A DNA stretch of 6,459 nucleotides from JBICHM01 sp043101835 (GTDB lineage: Bacteria > Planctomycetota > Phycisphaerae > Phycisphaerales > UBA1924). The notes beneath the pieces are model-generated. The model did no database searches, was not told where the DNA came from, and saw only the letters and a program-made list of their open reading frames with translations. Numbering within the stretch: position 1 is the stretch's first letter; each line of letters begins with the position of its first letter. Made by a program: the position numbers and the translations under genes. Location of the stretch: NCBI GenBank assembly GCA_043101835.1, contig JBICHM010000294.1, positions 1 to 6,459 on the forward strand, read 5' to 3'. Shown here in pieces: positions 5,604 through 6,459 of the stretch.

Positions 5604-5805
5604 GGGCCGCAGGCCCCGTGAGGGAAGCACCCGGCGGGCGACGGGACCGAACCCGGACGCACCGAGCCGGACTGGGTCTTGGGACGCGGCGCGAGCACGA
5701 CCTCCGCGCCGCACGCGCGCAGCGCGATGCGCACCAGCGGCGCCACGCCGGCGACCTCACGCTCCTCCTCCGGAACGCCCCGCGCTGTGCGCGGGGCGTT
5801 CTTCT
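5604..5805 (+). ncRNA. Candidate structured small RNA of about 200 nt
   Basis: This segment lies between a promoter-like site and a strong intrinsic terminator and has no convincing coding frame. It can fold as one closed domain: CGTGAGG (5617-5623) with CCTCACG (5755-5761), CCGGCG (5631-5636) with CGCCGG (5746-5751), and GGCG (5637-5640) with CGCC (5741-5744), 17 long-range pairs in all. A first local hairpin GGGCC-GCA-GGCCC opens at 5604, and GCGGCGCG (5686-5693) pairs perfectly with CGCGCCGC (5705-5712). The length and rod-like closure would suit a 6S-type RNA, but I see no sequence match that proves it. Motifs of tmRNA, RNase P RNA and SRP RNA are absent. High GC makes chance pairing common, so this is a candidate only. 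It could instead be the 3' UTR of the WD40 gene. Confidence 0.42.
5773..5805 (+). terminator. Strong intrinsic terminator before the FUN14 gene
   Basis: GAACGCCCCGCGC (5773-5785) pairs perfectly over 13 bp with GCGCGGGGCGTTC (5789-5801) around a three-base loop TGT and is followed by TTCT. It ends transcription of the WD40 gene and/or the candidate small RNA and leaves 60 bp for a promoter of the FUN14 gene. Confidence 0.85.
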
Positions 5806-5865
5806 CATGGCGGGCGGTCGTCGATCTACACTGTCTCCGACGCGCCTGCGGCGCGAGGAGACGCC

Positions 5866-6456
5866 ATGGCCGACGAAAAGAAGGACGCACCGACGCCGCG
5901 ACGTGACGCCAAGCAGGCGCTCCCGCCGGACGCCGGGCCGCTGCAGCGGTTCCGGAACATGGCGGTGTGGAAGCAGGCGCTCGTGGCGATCTCTGTCGTC
6001 CTGATGGGAACGGGTGTGGCGCTGCCCTTCATGTTTCCGGCGACCGCGCCGGCGCAGACCGCGCCGGCCGGCGACCTGCCGCCGGGCGCCCAGGGTTTTG
6101 CGCCGACCGACAGCGGGGAAGCCGGCGGGGCCGGCGATCCGGCGAGTGAGTCCGGGATCTCGCCGGCGCTCTTCCGACTGGGCTTCTCGTTCTTCGTCGG
6201 GTTCGCGATCGCCTTCGCGGTGCGGTCGTTCATCAAGGTGTCGCTGGCGGTGGTGGGCCTGTACCTGCTGCTGACCTTCGGGCTGGAATACGCGGGGCTG
6301 CTCGAGGTGCGCTGGGGGGCGGTGGCCGAGCAGTACGACTCGGTCGCGGCGTGGCTGCGCGCCGAGACGGGCTCTTTTCGGTCCTTCATTACCGGGCGCG
6401 TGCCGGCGGCTGGAGCCGCGCTGGCCGGCCTGGGCATCGGGTTCACGCGAAAGTAG
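5866..6456 (+). CDS. FUN14-family membrane protein with N-terminal extension
   Basis: The 196-residue product ends in a FUN14 domain (about 98-196). This comprises 'FRLGFSFFVGFAIAFAVRSFIK' as the first helix, a second helix 'VVGLYLLLTFGLEYAGLLEVRW', an amphipathic 'SVAAWL' region, and the typical small-residue closing helix 'PAAGAALAGLGIGF' with a basic end. FUN14 proteins are small membrane proteins. The eukaryotic member FUNDC1 works in mitophagy, while the bacterial role is not established. Before the domain there is a charged cytosolic start (1-33), an additional membrane helix (34-57, 'WKQALVAISVVLMGTGVALPF') and a flexible Pro/Gly/Ala linker (58-97). The start is fixed by GAGGAG at 5855-5860, 5 nt before the ATG. 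The frame is open upstream to 5521, but that part runs through the terminator and reads like non-coding sequence. TACACT at 5827-5832 is a possible -10. The gene ends three bases before the window does. Confidence 0.87.
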   Translation: MADEKKDAPTPRRDAKQALPPDAGPLQRFRNMAVWKQALVAISVVLMGTGVALPFMFPATAPAQTAPAGDLPPGAQGFAPTDSGEAGGAGDPASESGISPALFRLGFSFFVGFAIAFAVRSFIKVSLAVVGLYLLLTFGLEYAGLLEVRWGAVAEQYDSVAAWLRAETGSFRSFITGRVPAAGAALAGLGIGFTRK

Positions 6457-6459
6457 CGC

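Noticed and set aside
5608..5630. Slight resemblance to SRP RNA helix 8 (CAGG, a GTGA tetraloop, AGCA)
   Set aside because: The flanking bases do not form the required stem next to the symmetric loop, and the conserved GGTCAGG and CCGGAAGG segments are missing. Probably chance.
5521..5865. Open frame upstream of the FUN14 gene from 5521
   Set aside because: Arg/Pro/Ala-rich translation with no fold, crossing a strong terminator; GAGGAG lies just before the ATG at 5866.
5303..5890. Minus-strand open frame of 195 codons containing a natural-looking, GC3-rich stretch (about 5680-5780, '...VRIALRACGAEVVLAP...')
   Set aside because: It has no stop of its own near the stretch and runs on as antisense of the WD40 gene with low-quality sequence. 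Its beginning would be encoded by the terminator stem. High GC alone gives such frames.
1..6459. CRISPR arrays, insertion sequences, prophage, toxin-antitoxin or defence modules, tRNA genes
   Set aside because: I found no regularly spaced repeats, transposase or integrase motifs, tRNA-like T-arm sequences or paired small toxin/antitoxin genes.

Overview
This is a GC-rich, gene-dense stretch of bacterial chromosome. Three things point to a planctomycete, most likely of the Phycisphaerae. One is an exported protein ending in a PEP-CTERM-like tail of the 'PTPGA + short hydrophobic stretch + RRSRR' type. Another is a large WD40 protein whose N-terminal linker, ending in R-G-W-E-W-x-Y-L, is the kind found in planctomycete WD40 and Ser/Thr-kinase proteins. 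The third is a FUN14-family membrane protein. The assignment comes from protein style, not from a marker gene. I see no IS element, phage gene, CRISPR array, tRNA or rRNA.

Layout. (1) 43-1078: a DUF2238/YjdF-like polytopic membrane protein (+) and a YtoQ-family protein (-) converge and overlap tail to tail by 20 bp. (2) 1079-1279: a leader region with a strong hairpin. (3) 1280-1993: a membrane-anchored PepSY-FKBP peptidyl-prolyl isomerase (+), closed by a textbook intrinsic terminator at 2016-2053. (4) 2194-2802: an exported protein of unknown function with a PEP-CTERM-like tail (+). It converges on (5) 2893-3255, a short RRM RNA-binding protein with an RGG/Gly-rich tail (-). A hairpin at 2829-2860 lies between them. 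(6) 3256-3456: a divergent control region. (7) 3457-5502: a secreted 681-residue protein made of exactly 14 WD40 repeats, i.e. two seven-bladed propellers (+). (8) 5503-5865: a 363-bp non-coding stretch with nested inverted repeats, a sigma70-like promoter, a long foldable segment and a strong terminator, which together look like a small-RNA gene. (9) 5866-6456: a FUN14-family protein with an extra N-terminal membrane segment (+).

The genes do not form one pathway or operon. Most have their own ribosome binding site and several have their own terminator, so they read as independent units. A loose theme is the cell envelope: four or five of the seven products are predicted to be in or outside the cytoplasmic membrane. 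The part least explained by known families is the 5527-5805 intergenic element, which is the best candidate for something undescribed.
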